Source: Desulfobacterales bacterium (GTDB lineage: Bacteria; Desulfobacterota; DSM-4660; Desulfatiglandales; Desulfatiglandaceae). From it: a DNA stretch of 11,181 nucleotides. The stretch spans positions 1 to 11,181 of the forward strand of contig JAIOSR010000319.1 of NCBI GenBank assembly GCA_021107495.1, read 5' to 3'. Position 1 is the first letter of the stretch. Each line of letters starts with the position of its first letter. The notes under the pieces were generated by a model. It saw only the letters and a list, made by a program, of their open reading frames with translations, was not told the origin of the DNA and did not search any database. The position numbers and the translations under genes are program-made. This document shows, piece by piece, positions 1 through 6,904 of this stretch.

Positions 1-166
1 GGCCCTGGCTTTCGAGTCTCTTTAAGAGGACATAGAGTTGGCTACTGCTAACCTGCCATGTTGATTGCAGGGCGGTATCCAGAAAATGCATGATCTCGTA
101 ACCATGTTTGGGTCCTTGAAAGAGGGCACCCAGAAGAACATACTCGGTGTTTAGTCTGTTTTTCAT
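1..166 (-). CDS. PadR-family transcriptional regulator, N-terminal part (truncated by window edge)
   Basis: The minus strand is open from an ATG at 166 to the left edge, giving 55 residues that begin MKNRLNTEYVLLGALFQG. The stretches GPKHGYEIMHFLD and STWQVSSSQLYVLLKRLE are the classic PadR winged-helix signature: helix 1 with HGYE, then the recognition helix with SQLY and LLKRLE. PadR proteins are small dimeric repressors that often respond to phenolic acids or other hydrophobic ligands. The C-terminal dimerisation part lies outside the window, so the subtype cannot be told. The gene follows the thioesterase-methyltransferase gene on the same strand after a 133-nt gap. That gap contains a possible promoter, so it may be transcribed separately. 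No strong Shine-Dalgarno is visible before the ATG. The family call is secure; the ligand is unknown. Confidence 0.88.
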   Translation of the reverse strand, partial: MKNRLNTEYVLLGALFQGPKHGYEIMHFLDTALQSTWQVSSSQLYVLLKRLESQG

Positions 167-197
167 GATATTCTGCTATAATTTAGTTTATAAAGGA

Positions 198-224
198 ATA
201 TTACAGGATGGAATAGGCTGTCAA
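198..224 (-). promoter_or_regulatory. Candidate sigma-70 promoter for the PadR gene
   Basis: On the minus strand TTGACA (219-224) is followed after 15 nt by TAATAT (198-203), about 30 nt upstream of the PadR ATG. The -35 is perfect, but the spacer is shorter than the usual 16-18, so this is only a plausible promoter. It was identified by eye. Confidence 0.35.
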
Positions 225-299
225 CAAAAAAGCAGGTGAAGGCTTAACCTCTTTGAAAAGAGTTCCGCATGCCTCGCCACTGTGGACTAAAGCCGCTAC

Positions 300-1646
300 T
301 TATTGGGCCACCCTTCCGCCGAACATCGAATAGGTAAAAAAGGCATAGTAATCCGGGAGATTCAAAATAAAATCAGGGGATTCAGGTTGACATAGTCTCC
401 GGTATTCCTCCCGGTCATCCTGCGGCAATTCTGACTGTAGCTCCCCCCAGCGCATTTGAAAGAGTGATATCAAGGCGCTTCGAATATCATCACCAAGGGG
501 GGCATGAACGTCGCCGACAAAGGTTTGGGCCCCGGGTCCATTAAGCCCCGCTTCATTAAACCAACCCAAAGCGCGTAAGAAGTGTAACGCCGGTCTCTTG
601 CCCTTACTGAAAGGAGCAATCCCCGAGGAAGTAGAATTGAGTCGAGCCTCTAACAGGGGATATCCCGGAAGCAGTTGTTGAGAAGACCAACAAAGTATGG
701 CTATGCTTCCGCCGGGCTTTACCACCCGCGCAAGTTCTTTCACCGACGTCAGAGGCTCCCCGCCACGATAATATCCCACACAGTCCACACTCCATGCCCA
801 ATCAAATGTGTCGTCGTCAAAGGGAAGTCCGTTCACGTCGCCTTCCTGAAAGGAAACCTGTTCCGACAGGCCAGCATTTTTTGCAATTTCCCTGGCAATA
901 ACCAAAATCTCGGAAGACAAATCAAGGCCAATGATCTTTCCGCCGAGTCCCACCGCCACTGCCAACAGCAGGGTATGACTGCCGATACCGCATCCCGCAT
1001 CCAGGCCACGGCTTCCCGGAAGGAATTTAAGCGCCCGGATTGCAGAACGGATTGCCTGCTCTCTCAAAAGATCGGATAAAGCCAGCCTATGCGCATAAAT
1101 TTCCGTCTCAGTCGCTTTTTCCGTGATATCATTCTTCTCGTTTACCATGCTTGTACTCCTGCTTAACTTTTCCGCCTTTTTTTGAAGAGCATCCTCGGCA
1201 GGCATGTCTGCCTTCCCCTTCATTTCCATTAGCGTTATCAGTGATGTTGCGCACAGCTTTTCAACCCCGTTTTTGACTGCGAATACCTCTGATTTACATA
1301 TGGTAAGAGTGTGACCCGGCTTTATGACTTGCGCGCGGCCAATCAATAAGGCTCCGTCTCCTGGGGCAACAAGGTTCAGTTTGTATTCAACCGTCAAGAT
1401 TGATGAATCAGCAGGCATAAGGCTGAATGCGGCATACCCTGCCGAATTATCGGCAATAGTTCCAACGACTCCGGCGTGAAAAAACTCATGCTGTTGGCAG
1501 AGTTCTTTTTTGTATCCAACGTGTATCTCACAGTATCCCGGTCTCACTTCAACGAGCCTTGCACCGATAAACTCCATGAACGCCTGGCGTGAAAAACTGT
1601 CGCGCACCTTATTTTCAAAATCAGGATCTGATGGTTTAAATTGCAT
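300..1646 (-). CDS. PaaI-type hotdog thioesterase fused to a class I SAM-dependent methyltransferase
   Basis: 448 residues. Residues ~20-145 are a hotdog-fold acyl-CoA thioesterase of the PaaI/DUF4442 type: FFHAGVVGTIADNSAGYAA (55-73) carries the HxG and the Asp66 expected for catalysis. A linker follows (~146-185). Residues ~186-320 form a class I methyltransferase: motif I GLDAGCGIGSHT (214-225), acidic Asp242 after strand 2, LPFDDDTFDWAWSVD (274-288), and VVKPGG (308-313) of the UbiE/Methyltransf_11 type. The tail to 448 is probably a substrate lid. The start at 1646 has GGGAG 7-8 nt upstream. An internal Met167 (1148) has AGGAG 7 nt upstream, so the methyltransferase may also be made alone. 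It lies 116 nt after the MBL gene with no clear terminator between, so it is probably in the MarR operon. Substrates of both domains are unknown; each domain call is firm. Confidence 0.85.
   Translation of the reverse strand: MQFKPSDPDFENKVRDSFSRQAFMEFIGARLVEVRPGYCEIHVGYKKELCQQHEFFHAGVVGTIADNSAGYAAFSLMPADSSILTVEYKLNLVAPGDGALLIGRAQVIKPGHTLTICKSEVFAVKNGVEKLCATSLITLMEMKGKADMPAEDALQKKAEKLSRSTSMVNEKNDITEKATETEIYAHRLALSDLLREQAIRSAIRALKFLPGSRGLDAGCGIGSHTLLLAVAVGLGGKIIGLDLSSEILVIAREIAKNAGLSEQVSFQEGDVNGLPFDDDTFDWAWSVDCVGYYRGGEPLTSVKELARVVKPGGSIAILCWSSQQLLPGYPLLEARLNSTSSGIAPFSKGKRPALHFLRALGWFNEAGLNGPGAQTFVGDVHAPLGDDIRSALISLFQMRWGELQSELPQDDREEYRRLCQPESPDFILNLPDYYAFFTYSMFGGRVAQ
1146..1160 (-). promoter_or_regulatory. 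Internal ribosome binding site inside the fusion gene
   Basis: AGGAG on the minus strand (1156-1160) lies exactly 7 nt before the in-frame ATG of codon 167 (1146-1148). The position is the linker between the thioesterase and methyltransferase domains, where a separate methyltransferase gene would be expected to begin. It is as good as or better than the site before the gene's own ATG. Use of this site is inferred, not shown. Confidence 0.5.
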
Positions 1647-1762
1647 TTAATTCGCTCCCAGTTATTTAAGTAATAGCTCAATAAGTAGCCGCGTTAGTCC
1701 TTAATCGCCGAGGGGTGAGGATAACCTAGCAGATGGACGTTTTCCGACAGCCTCCTATAACC

Positions 1763-2698
1763 TCAAGGCTTAACAGAAGAGTAAACATGATCTCCTCTCC
1801 GCCTTACCAGATCCCTATTTAACAGACCCTTCATAACCTCATCATATTTCGCCTCGTATTCCCCGGAGAAATACATATCGACCGTTTCTCTAAACCAAAA
1901 GGTACCCATCAACTGCTCAAAGAAAAGCGCCTCATCCACGGAACCATGCGTGAGCAGGGTATAGACCATAATTTTTTTCAACTGGTCTTCCCCGATTTTT
2001 TCTCTATTCTCCAAAAAACCTTTAACTCTTCGCCTCGCGCTTGAAATGGCCTTTTTTACATCAGTGAATGGCTTTCCATGCCCGGGATAGACTGTAGTTA
2101 TCTCCAAGGCCGCTAATTTGTCCAAAGACTCCAGATGGAAAAAAAGGGCTCTGCTCCCTTCCACCCGGAGGGTCATGGCTGCCATGTCATCTTCCCAGAG
2201 TGCATCCGAGGAGATGAGTACTCCGGAACCGCTGTGATACAGGACTATACCGTCCGCTGCATGACCGGGAGTATATATCACCCGGAACTCATAAGGACCG
2301 ACTGCCACCATGTCTCCGTCCTCAAGGGCAACCGTGCATTTGAAAAAATCTGCCTCCTGACTATAGTATCGCCACCATGTGGACCAGTCGTCCCTCGTGT
2401 CAATGAAATATTTTCCAACCCGGTGAAGGGCAATGTCACAATTCGACCTTTCCTGAATGGAACTGTTGCCGCCGATGTGGTCGCAATGGGTATGGGTGTT
2501 GATAATCAGCCGGACACTGGACAGATCAACTCCAAGACCGGTTATGGCCTGGGCCGTCCGTTCAAAATCCCGGACATATCCCGTGTCGATCAGGACCGGT
2601 TTAGTACCTCTGTAGACAAAGTGGTTACCGTTCAAATACCCTCTTTCAACAAAAAATAGGTCTTTCATGATTTCAATGACTTGTGTTTCACTCTCCAT
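1763..2698 (-). CDS. Metallo-beta-lactamase-fold hydrolase with C-terminal winged-helix-like domain
   Basis: 311 residues from the ATG at 2698. An upstream in-frame ATG at 2815 is open but lies inside the MarR gene, whereas AAGGAG directly precedes 2698, so I chose 2698. The metal site is complete: HTHCDH (69-74 of this start; HxHxDH motif), His146 in TPGHAADG, Asp165 in SSDALW and His207 in YPGHGKPF. This fits a binuclear zinc hydrolase of the LACTB2/glyoxalase II-like group. The last ~65 residues resemble the small winged-helix tail found in the LACTB2-like branch. Such enzymes cleave thioesters, lactones or phosphodiesters; the substrate here cannot be told. It begins 10 nt after the MarR stop, so the two are almost certainly co-transcribed, and the neighbouring thioesterase suggests acyl-thioester chemistry. 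Confidence 0.85.
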   Translation of the reverse strand: MESETQVIEIMKDLFFVERGYLNGNHFVYRGTKPVLIDTGYVRDFERTAQAITGLGVDLSSVRLIINTHTHCDHIGGNSSIQERSNCDIALHRVGKYFIDTRDDWSTWWRYYSQEADFFKCTVALEDGDMVAVGPYEFRVIYTPGHAADGIVLYHSGSGVLISSDALWEDDMAAMTLRVEGSRALFFHLESLDKLAALEITTVYPGHGKPFTDVKKAISSARRRVKGFLENREKIGEDQLKKIMVYTLLTHGSVDEALFFEQLMGTFWFRETVDMYFSGEYEAKYDEVMKGLLNRDLVRRRGDHVYSSVKP

Positions 2699-2708
2699 TC
2701 CTCTCCTT

Positions 2709-3137
2709 TTAGTTCCCTCCAAATTTATCAATAATCGATTGCAGAATACTTCTGAACACATGGATCTCGTCCGAAGAATAACCTTTCTTGATGGCATTGT
2801 TATACTTTTTGACAACGGAGAAGGCCTTGGTTGCCGCTTCGTGCCCGGACTCAGTTATGTATATATTAATTGCCCTTCGATCACTGGTAGAGCTTTGTCT
2901 TTTGATAAGCTTTTTCTTTTCAAGTCGATCCACCATGCCGGTAATTGCCGAACTGTCCAGCATTAATCCCTGACTCAACTCTTTAAGTAAACAACCATCG
3001 TTTTTCATGAGGTAAAACAGGACGCCTGACTGGGCGGATGTGATGTCGGCTGTTTTAAGGAGTGACTTGTCCAAGCTTGTCACTATACTATGCCGGGCCT
3101 GACCTAAAAGAAAGATAAGACGATCATTATTCTTCAT
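2709..3137 (-). CDS. MarR-family transcriptional regulator
   Basis: 142 residues, the usual length for MarR. The winged helix-turn-helix covers about residues 49-97: LLKELSQGLMLDSSAITGMV is helix-turn-helix, followed by DRLEKKKLIKR and the wing with SDRRAINIYIT (Asp86-Arg87-Arg88 is the DxR-type wing motif). MarR proteins bind palindromes as dimers and release them on binding small aromatic, phenolic or acyl-CoA-type ligands. The ATG at 3137 has GAGGG about 7 nt upstream. It is the first gene of the leftward operon and stands back-to-back with the dehydratase operon across 204 bp. A short perfect inverted repeat overlaps its likely promoter, which suits autorepression. Control of the divergent dehydratase genes is an inference. 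Confidence 0.9.
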   Translation of the reverse strand: MKNNDRLIFLLGQARHSIVTSLDKSLLKTADITSAQSGVLFYLMKNDGCLLKELSQGLMLDSSAITGMVDRLEKKKLIKRQSSTSDRRAINIYITESGHEAATKAFSVVKKYNNAIKKGYSSDEIHVFRSILQSIIDKFGGN

Positions 3138-3163
3138 TAAAAACCCTCACAATTTATTTGAGT

Positions 3164-3174
3164 AGCTAATAGCT
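3164..3174. promoter_or_regulatory. Candidate operator: perfect inverted repeat AGCTA-A-TAGCT
   Basis: A perfect 5-bp inverted repeat with a 1-bp centre lies 27 nt upstream of the MarR ATG and touches the proposed -10 box (3173-3178). The half-site AGCTAATA (3164-3171) recurs in inverted orientation as TATTAGCT at 3251-3258, just after the -35 box of the divergent dehydratase promoter. This is the pattern expected of a local repressor site, but the repeat is short and the binding protein is unproven. Confidence 0.4.
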
Positions 3175-3199
3175 TATACGTTAATAATTGATATGTCAA
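3173..3199 (-). promoter_or_regulatory. Candidate sigma-70 promoter for the MarR operon
   Basis: Minus strand TTGACA (3194-3199) followed after 15 nt by TATAAG (3173-3178); shifting the -10 by one or two bases gives 16-17 nt spacing with a weaker box. It leaves a leader of about 30 nt before the MarR ATG. The -35 hexamer is perfect and sits in a 9-mer mirrored at the divergent promoter. Confidence 0.5.
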
Positions 3200-3244
3200 C
3201 CAATGAAATCGCCAAGCTCTATGCCTGACTCCCGTACTCACGGC

Positions 3245-3274
3245 TTGACATATTAGCTTCCCTGCCCTTATATT
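3245..3274 (+). promoter_or_regulatory. Candidate sigma-70 promoter for the dehydratase operon
   Basis: TTGACA (3245-3250), then an 18-nt spacer and TATATT (3269-3274, five of six consensus bases), about 70 nt before the first dehydratase ATG. The 9-mer TTGACATAT at 3245-3253 is repeated exactly on the opposite strand at 3191-3199 in the MarR promoter. Confidence 0.6.
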
Positions 3275-3341
3275 GATTCCTTACAGTTTCTTGGTGGATT
3301 TCATGCCTTAACCCACCCTGCAAATAAGAAAAATCAGCCCC

Positions 3342-4418
3342 ATGACCCGAAAAGAATATCTGGTTAAACAAAAAGAAATGGGCAGACACCTCCTTGGTGT
3401 TTTTCCGGCACAATATCCAAAGGAGATCCTGTGGGCCATGAATATTGTGCCCGCGGAAATATGGGACCCGCCCCTTGAAATAACTCTGGCCAACGCACAC
3501 CTGCAGCCCACCATATGTTCTGTAGTGAAGCTCGGCATGGAGCTTATTCTCCAGAGGAAATGCGATATATTGGATGGGTTCCTGTTCCCTCATACCTGTG
3601 ATTCGATCCAGAACCTGGCCTCGGTCATAAACGACTACATGAAGACTGAAAAACCCTGTTATTTTTTTTACCATCCCAAGGCCCCCTATGGCGCGGCCGG
3701 CCGCGATTTTTATCGCAACCATTTGAAGGAGTTGATCGGATCTTTGGAAAAGCAATTCGGCCCCCTTGACCCGGACACCCTCAAGCAGCGTATACACCAG
3801 GGTCAGAAAATTTCCGCTCTTTTGACCGAGCTTTATGATTTACGCGCACAGGGTGAGTTGAATATCACCAACGAAGAATTCTACAGTATGATTCGACATG
3901 GCGAATATCTTTTCCCTGATGACTTTATCCCGGAACTGGAAGCATTCTTAAGCCAGAATAAGGGACAGGGGATAAAGGGACAGGCCCGGGTCGTCTTAAG
4001 CGGTGTCCTGCCGAACCCCCCGGAGATACTTACACTCCTGGACGACCTTGGTGTGAGAGTGGCGCACGACGATTTCTTGATCGGAAGCCGCCGCCTTCTT
4101 GTTCCGGCCAATGATCTGGATGATCCCTTTGAAAACCTCACCGAATCCTATTTTGCCATGCCCCCCTGCTCCACCAAGGGCTCTTCCATTGGCGAAAGAG
4201 CGGAATATCTTTTTCGTCTTGTGGACGCGACCGGCGCAAAAGGCGTCATATTTAATGTGGTCAAGTTTTGTGAGCCGGAATGGTTTGATATTCCCAACCT
4301 TAAGGAGGAGTTGAAAAAGAAGGGCATTTCCACCCTTTCCCTGGACACGGAGCTGAACCAGGGGCTGTCAGGTCAAATGGTAACCCGTGTGGAAGCATTT
4401 GTTGAGATGATCGGCTGA
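3342..4418 (+). CDS. 2-hydroxyacyl-CoA dehydratase / benzoyl-CoA reductase family subunit, BcrC/HgdB-like
   Basis: 358 residues of the HGD-D family (FldB/FldC dehydratase domain). These proteins form the cluster-bearing component that receives one activated electron from an ATP-driven activator and uses it for radical dehydration of 2-hydroxyacyl-CoA or dearomatisation of benzoyl-CoA. The N-terminal part has AMNIVPAEIW (32-41), Cys59 in QPTICS, Cys86 in FPHTCDS and Cys310 in VKFCEPEW. These three cysteines lie where the family binds its [4Fe-4S] cluster. Length is close to BcrC-type subunits. The in-frame stop at 3309 limits the start; ATG 3342 is the only ATG near, though its Shine-Dalgarno is weak. 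It is first of three genes, ending 24 nt before the next. Family is firm; substrate is not known. Confidence 0.88.
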   Translation: MTRKEYLVKQKEMGRHLLGVFPAQYPKEILWAMNIVPAEIWDPPLEITLANAHLQPTICSVVKLGMELILQRKCDILDGFLFPHTCDSIQNLASVINDYMKTEKPCYFFYHPKAPYGAAGRDFYRNHLKELIGSLEKQFGPLDPDTLKQRIHQGQKISALLTELYDLRAQGELNITNEEFYSMIRHGEYLFPDDFIPELEAFLSQNKGQGIKGQARVVLSGVLPNPPEILTLLDDLGVRVAHDDFLIGSRRLLVPANDLDDPFENLTESYFAMPPCSTKGSSIGERAEYLFRLVDATGAKGVIFNVVKFCEPEWFDIPNLKEELKKKGISTLSLDTELNQGLSGQMVTRVEAFVEMIG

Positions 4419-4442
4419 GGTAACCCTAACATTCGGGTAATT

Positions 4443-5756
4443 ATGTCATTGTATAAATCCACTCAATACCGCGTAATGAAAGACCTGGGAGCGCCCGCGC
4501 TTTTCCGGCTGCAGCAAATGCAGAAGAAAAAACGGCCCCGAAAGCCAAATCCCCACCTTGGCCCCCCTTTGAAATGCGCAGACCGCCTGCGGGAGATCAT
4601 GACACGGCATTATTATCTGTCCCGCTTTGTAAAAGGGGCCAAACCTGTTGCCTGGGTGACCAGTGGAGCCCCGGTTGAGCTCTTGCGTGTGTTTGACTTT
4701 TACACGGTTTATCCGGAAAACCACGGGGCACTGTGCGGCGCTCAAAAACTCGGACCGGAGATCTGCTCCAAGGCCGAAGACAGGGGCTACCATCCGGATC
4801 TTTGCTCCTATGCCCGAATCGACCTGGGACATGCCTTTTCCGGAAAAACACCGGCAGGACGCCTTCCCAGACCGGATCTTCTTTTTTGCTGCAACAACAT
4901 CTGTCAGACAGTGCTTTACTGGTACAAGGAGCTCTCCCATTACTGGGACGTTCCATTGATAGTCTTTGACACGCCTTTTAACTTTAAGGACATACAGGAA
5001 AGTGACATCCGGTATATGGTCAGCCAGTTCGAGGAAATGATCCCCCGGTTAGAGAAAATTTCAGGGCGTAAGTTCTCCGATAAACGCTTTAAGAAAATCA
5101 TCAGCCTTGGCAGTGAGGCATCATTGACATGGGGAAGGGTCCTTGCAACCATGAAACACAGCCCGGCGCCCATGACCATCTTTGACGCCTTTGTTCACAT
5201 GGCCCCGGTTGTCTCCTTAAGAGGTCTCCCGGTCAGCCTTGATTACTACCGAATATTGCTTGAGGAACTTGAGGATCGGGTTGAAAAAGGGATTGGTGCC
5301 ATAGCAAAAGAAGAAAAACGCCTTATGTGGGACAACATTGCAGTCTGGTTCAAGCTGCGTGACTGGTCATTGCTGTTTGCTGAAAGAGGTTTTAATTTTG
5401 TTGCTGCAACGTACACAAATGCCTGGGCCGAAACCATTCATTATTTGAACCCCGAATCCCCCTTTGAATCCATGGCCAGGGCATACAGCCTGGTTATCCT
5501 CAATAACAACATGGACCATCGCCTGAAACTCATGGAGGGGATGATCCGCGATTACCGGATTGACGGACTGGTCATTCTTTCGCTCAGAAGCTGCAAACCC
5601 TACTCGGTCGGGCAGTACGACATCAGGCGGCTGTTGGGGGAACGCCTTGGGGTCAAAACGCTGGTCATTGAAGCGGATATGACAGACTTCCGCACTTTTT
5701 CGGAAGAACAGATTCGAACACGACTCGAAGCCTTTTTTGAACAATTAGAGGAATAA
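4443..5756 (+). CDS. 2-hydroxyacyl-CoA dehydratase / benzoyl-CoA reductase family subunit, BcrB/HgdA-like
   Basis: 437 residues, the size of the larger BcrB/HgdA-type subunit, which pairs with the BcrC/HgdB-like protein to form the substrate-reducing heterodimer. Visible motifs: PENHGALCGA (91-100), LCSYARIDLGH with Cys121 (120-130), FCCNNICQT with Cys149/150 and Cys154 (148-156), and LRSCKPYS with Cys384 (381-388). Cys121, Cys150/154 and Cys384 are the candidate cluster ligands. A basic stretch, MQKKKRPRKPNP, lies at 26-37. The ATG at 4443 follows the previous stop by 24 nt with a poor Shine-Dalgarno, so translational coupling is possible. The neighbouring order small subunit, large subunit, activator supports a complete system. 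Benzoyl-CoA reductases carry two different ATPase subunits; only one is found here, which favours a dehydratase-like or uncharacterised reductase role. Confidence 0.86.
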   Translation: MSLYKSTQYRVMKDLGAPALFRLQQMQKKKRPRKPNPHLGPPLKCADRLREIMTRHYYLSRFVKGAKPVAWVTSGAPVELLRVFDFYTVYPENHGALCGAQKLGPEICSKAEDRGYHPDLCSYARIDLGHAFSGKTPAGRLPRPDLLFCCNNICQTVLYWYKELSHYWDVPLIVFDTPFNFKDIQESDIRYMVSQFEEMIPRLEKISGRKFSDKRFKKIISLGSEASLTWGRVLATMKHSPAPMTIFDAFVHMAPVVSLRGLPVSLDYYRILLEELEDRVEKGIGAIAKEEKRLMWDNIAVWFKLRDWSLLFAERGFNFVAATYTNAWAETIHYLNPESPFESMARAYSLVILNNNMDHRLKLMEGMIRDYRIDGLVILSLRSCKPYSVGQYDIRRLLGERLGVKTLVIEADMTDFRTFSEEQIRTRLEAFFEQLEE

Positions 5757-5800
5757 CGAATATCATTATACTTCAGCCTTTTGAAATGAGCTTCTAATTA

Positions 5801-6008
5801 CCTTAATGAGTAATGATACCTTTTCTTGAGTGACTGGCGGGAGGCCTTCGTCATTTCAGGCGGTTACGGATGGGGGACCCCCTGGCTTCCCGCTACGAAG
5901 TAGCGGGGAGAACAGGGAGGGGGTAGGCATCACACAGCCGTAACCACTTGAAATGACCAGGCGGTGAGACTCGGAACGAAAGAAAAGGCATCATTGCTCG
6001 TTTCAAGG
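5801..6008. repeat. MITE-like nested inverted-repeat element inside the dehydratase operon
   Basis: About 208 bp with no gene. Three nested pairs of arms fold toward one centre. Outer arms 5808-5827 and 5980-5999 match at 18 of 20 positions as inverted repeats, extending with a bulge to CCTT (5801) and AAGG (6008). Middle arms 5850-5869 and 5938-5957 also match at 18 of 20. The centre is a perfect 8-bp hairpin, CCCGCTAC-GAA-GTAGCGGG (5889-5907), flanked by C-rich and G-rich tracts (5878-5884, 5913-5923). This size and symmetry is typical of a miniature inverted-repeat transposable element or a large REP/BIME-like unit. No transposase or clear target duplication is seen. It would fold into a long hairpin in the operon transcript. 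Confidence 0.75.
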
Positions 6009-6031
6009 GCTTAAAGCATTACGGGGACTCA

Positions 6032-6817
6032 ATGACTTACTTTGCAGGAATAGATGTGGGCTCACTCACCACGGAGGTAGTCATCCTGGATAAGGATGAC
6101 CGGATGGTCAGTTATGCCATCAGTGCGACAGGTGCAAACGTGACAGAGGCCGTGGAACATACCCTGGGCCAGGCCCTTTCCCGGGCCGGCCTTGCCAGGG
6201 ACCGGTTGAATTTCATTGTTGCAACCGGATACGGTCGGATCACAATCCCTTTTGCGGACAAGAAAATCACGGAAATCTCCTGTCACGCCATGGGCGCCCA
6301 TCACCTCTTTCCGGACACGGAAACAGTCATAGATATCGGGGGACAGGATTCCAAGGTTATCCGGATAGATGGTGAGGGTAAGGTCATTGACTTTGCCATG
6401 AATGACAAGTGCGCGGCCGGAACCGGAAGATTTTTAGAGGTCATGGCCGGCACATTCCAGGTCCCTATTGATGATTTTGGGGCACTTTCCCTGAAATCAA
6501 AACGCGAGATTCCCATATCCAGCATCTGCACAGTGTTTGCCGAATCAGAGGTAATCTCTCTCATTGCCCGGAACGAACCTGCGGAAGATATTATTCGCGG
6601 GCTTCACAGGTCGGTTGTCAGCCGAGTATGGGGCATGGTTCAGACAGTGGGAGTTCCCGGCCCTGTGACCATGAGCGGCGGGGTGGCAAAAAATCCGGGT
6701 GTGGTCATTCTGCTTGAGGAACACCTTAAAAAACCCATCCATATCCACACCGAACCCCAGATCATCGGGGCACTGGGTGCAGCGCTCTTTGCCAAAAAGC
6801 ATTTTCTTCGAGATTGA
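6032..6817 (+). CDS. ATP-dependent activator of 2-hydroxyacyl-CoA dehydratase (HgdC/BcrD-type, BadF/BadG ASKHA family)
   Basis: 261 residues, the standard size of HgdC-type activators. It is a homodimeric ASKHA-fold ATPase with one [4Fe-4S] cluster at the dimer interface. Hydrolysis of ATP drives a single low-potential electron into the dehydratase. Visible: phosphate-1 loop GIDVGSLTTE (6-15), DIGGQDSKVI (101-110), NDKCAAGTGRFLE with Cys127 (124-136), ISSICTVFAESE with Cys166 (162-172), and the adenosine loop SGGVAKNPG (215-223). Cys127 and Cys166 match the ligand positions known for the Acidaminococcus activator. The start at 6032 follows GGGGA by 4-6 nt. It is separated from the subunit genes by 275 nt that hold the nested hairpin element, which could lower or uncouple its expression; this is sensible because the activator works in catalytic amounts. 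Confidence 0.9.
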   Translation: MTYFAGIDVGSLTTEVVILDKDDRMVSYAISATGANVTEAVEHTLGQALSRAGLARDRLNFIVATGYGRITIPFADKKITEISCHAMGAHHLFPDTETVIDIGGQDSKVIRIDGEGKVIDFAMNDKCAAGTGRFLEVMAGTFQVPIDDFGALSLKSKREIPISSICTVFAESEVISLIARNEPAEDIIRGLHRSVVSRVWGMVQTVGVPGPVTMSGGVAKNPGVVILLEEHLKKPIHIHTEPQIIGALGAALFAKKHFLRD

Positions 6818-6874
6818 TGGACTCGCAAAAAATCGATTTGCACCTTTCTACTTGATTGACTTTCTGCAAGTCCA
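6818..6874. repeat. Imperfect inverted repeat between convergent genes
   Basis: TGGACTCGCA (6818-6827), starting directly after the activator stop codon, pairs with TGCAAGTCCA (6865-6874) at 9 of 10 positions; the pairing continues inward with mismatches. A smaller GCAAA/TTTGC pair lies inside the left half. The neighbouring genes converge here, so it may act as a transcription stop for either strand, although no clean T-run follows the stem. It also resembles dispersed REP-like repeats I associate with Desulfobacterota genomes; that resemblance is from memory. Confidence 0.5.
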
Positions 6875-6904
6875 CAAAAATCAGAAACAACGAGTAGCAG
6901 AAAT

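Noticed and set aside
248..265. Hairpin CTCTT-TGAA-AAGAG downstream of the fusion gene as a terminator
   Set aside because: The stem is only 5-6 A/T-rich pairs and the nearest T-run on the minus strand is about 20 nt away.
2135..2659. Long plus-strand open frame opposite the MBL hydrolase
   Set aside because: It is antisense to a gene with a full metal-binding motif, has no family motif and no ribosome binding site context; a shadow frame.
3219..3797. 192-codon minus-strand frame overlapping the first dehydratase gene and its promoter
   Set aside because: Lies opposite a clearly conserved subunit and the composition is unlike a real protein; shadow frame.
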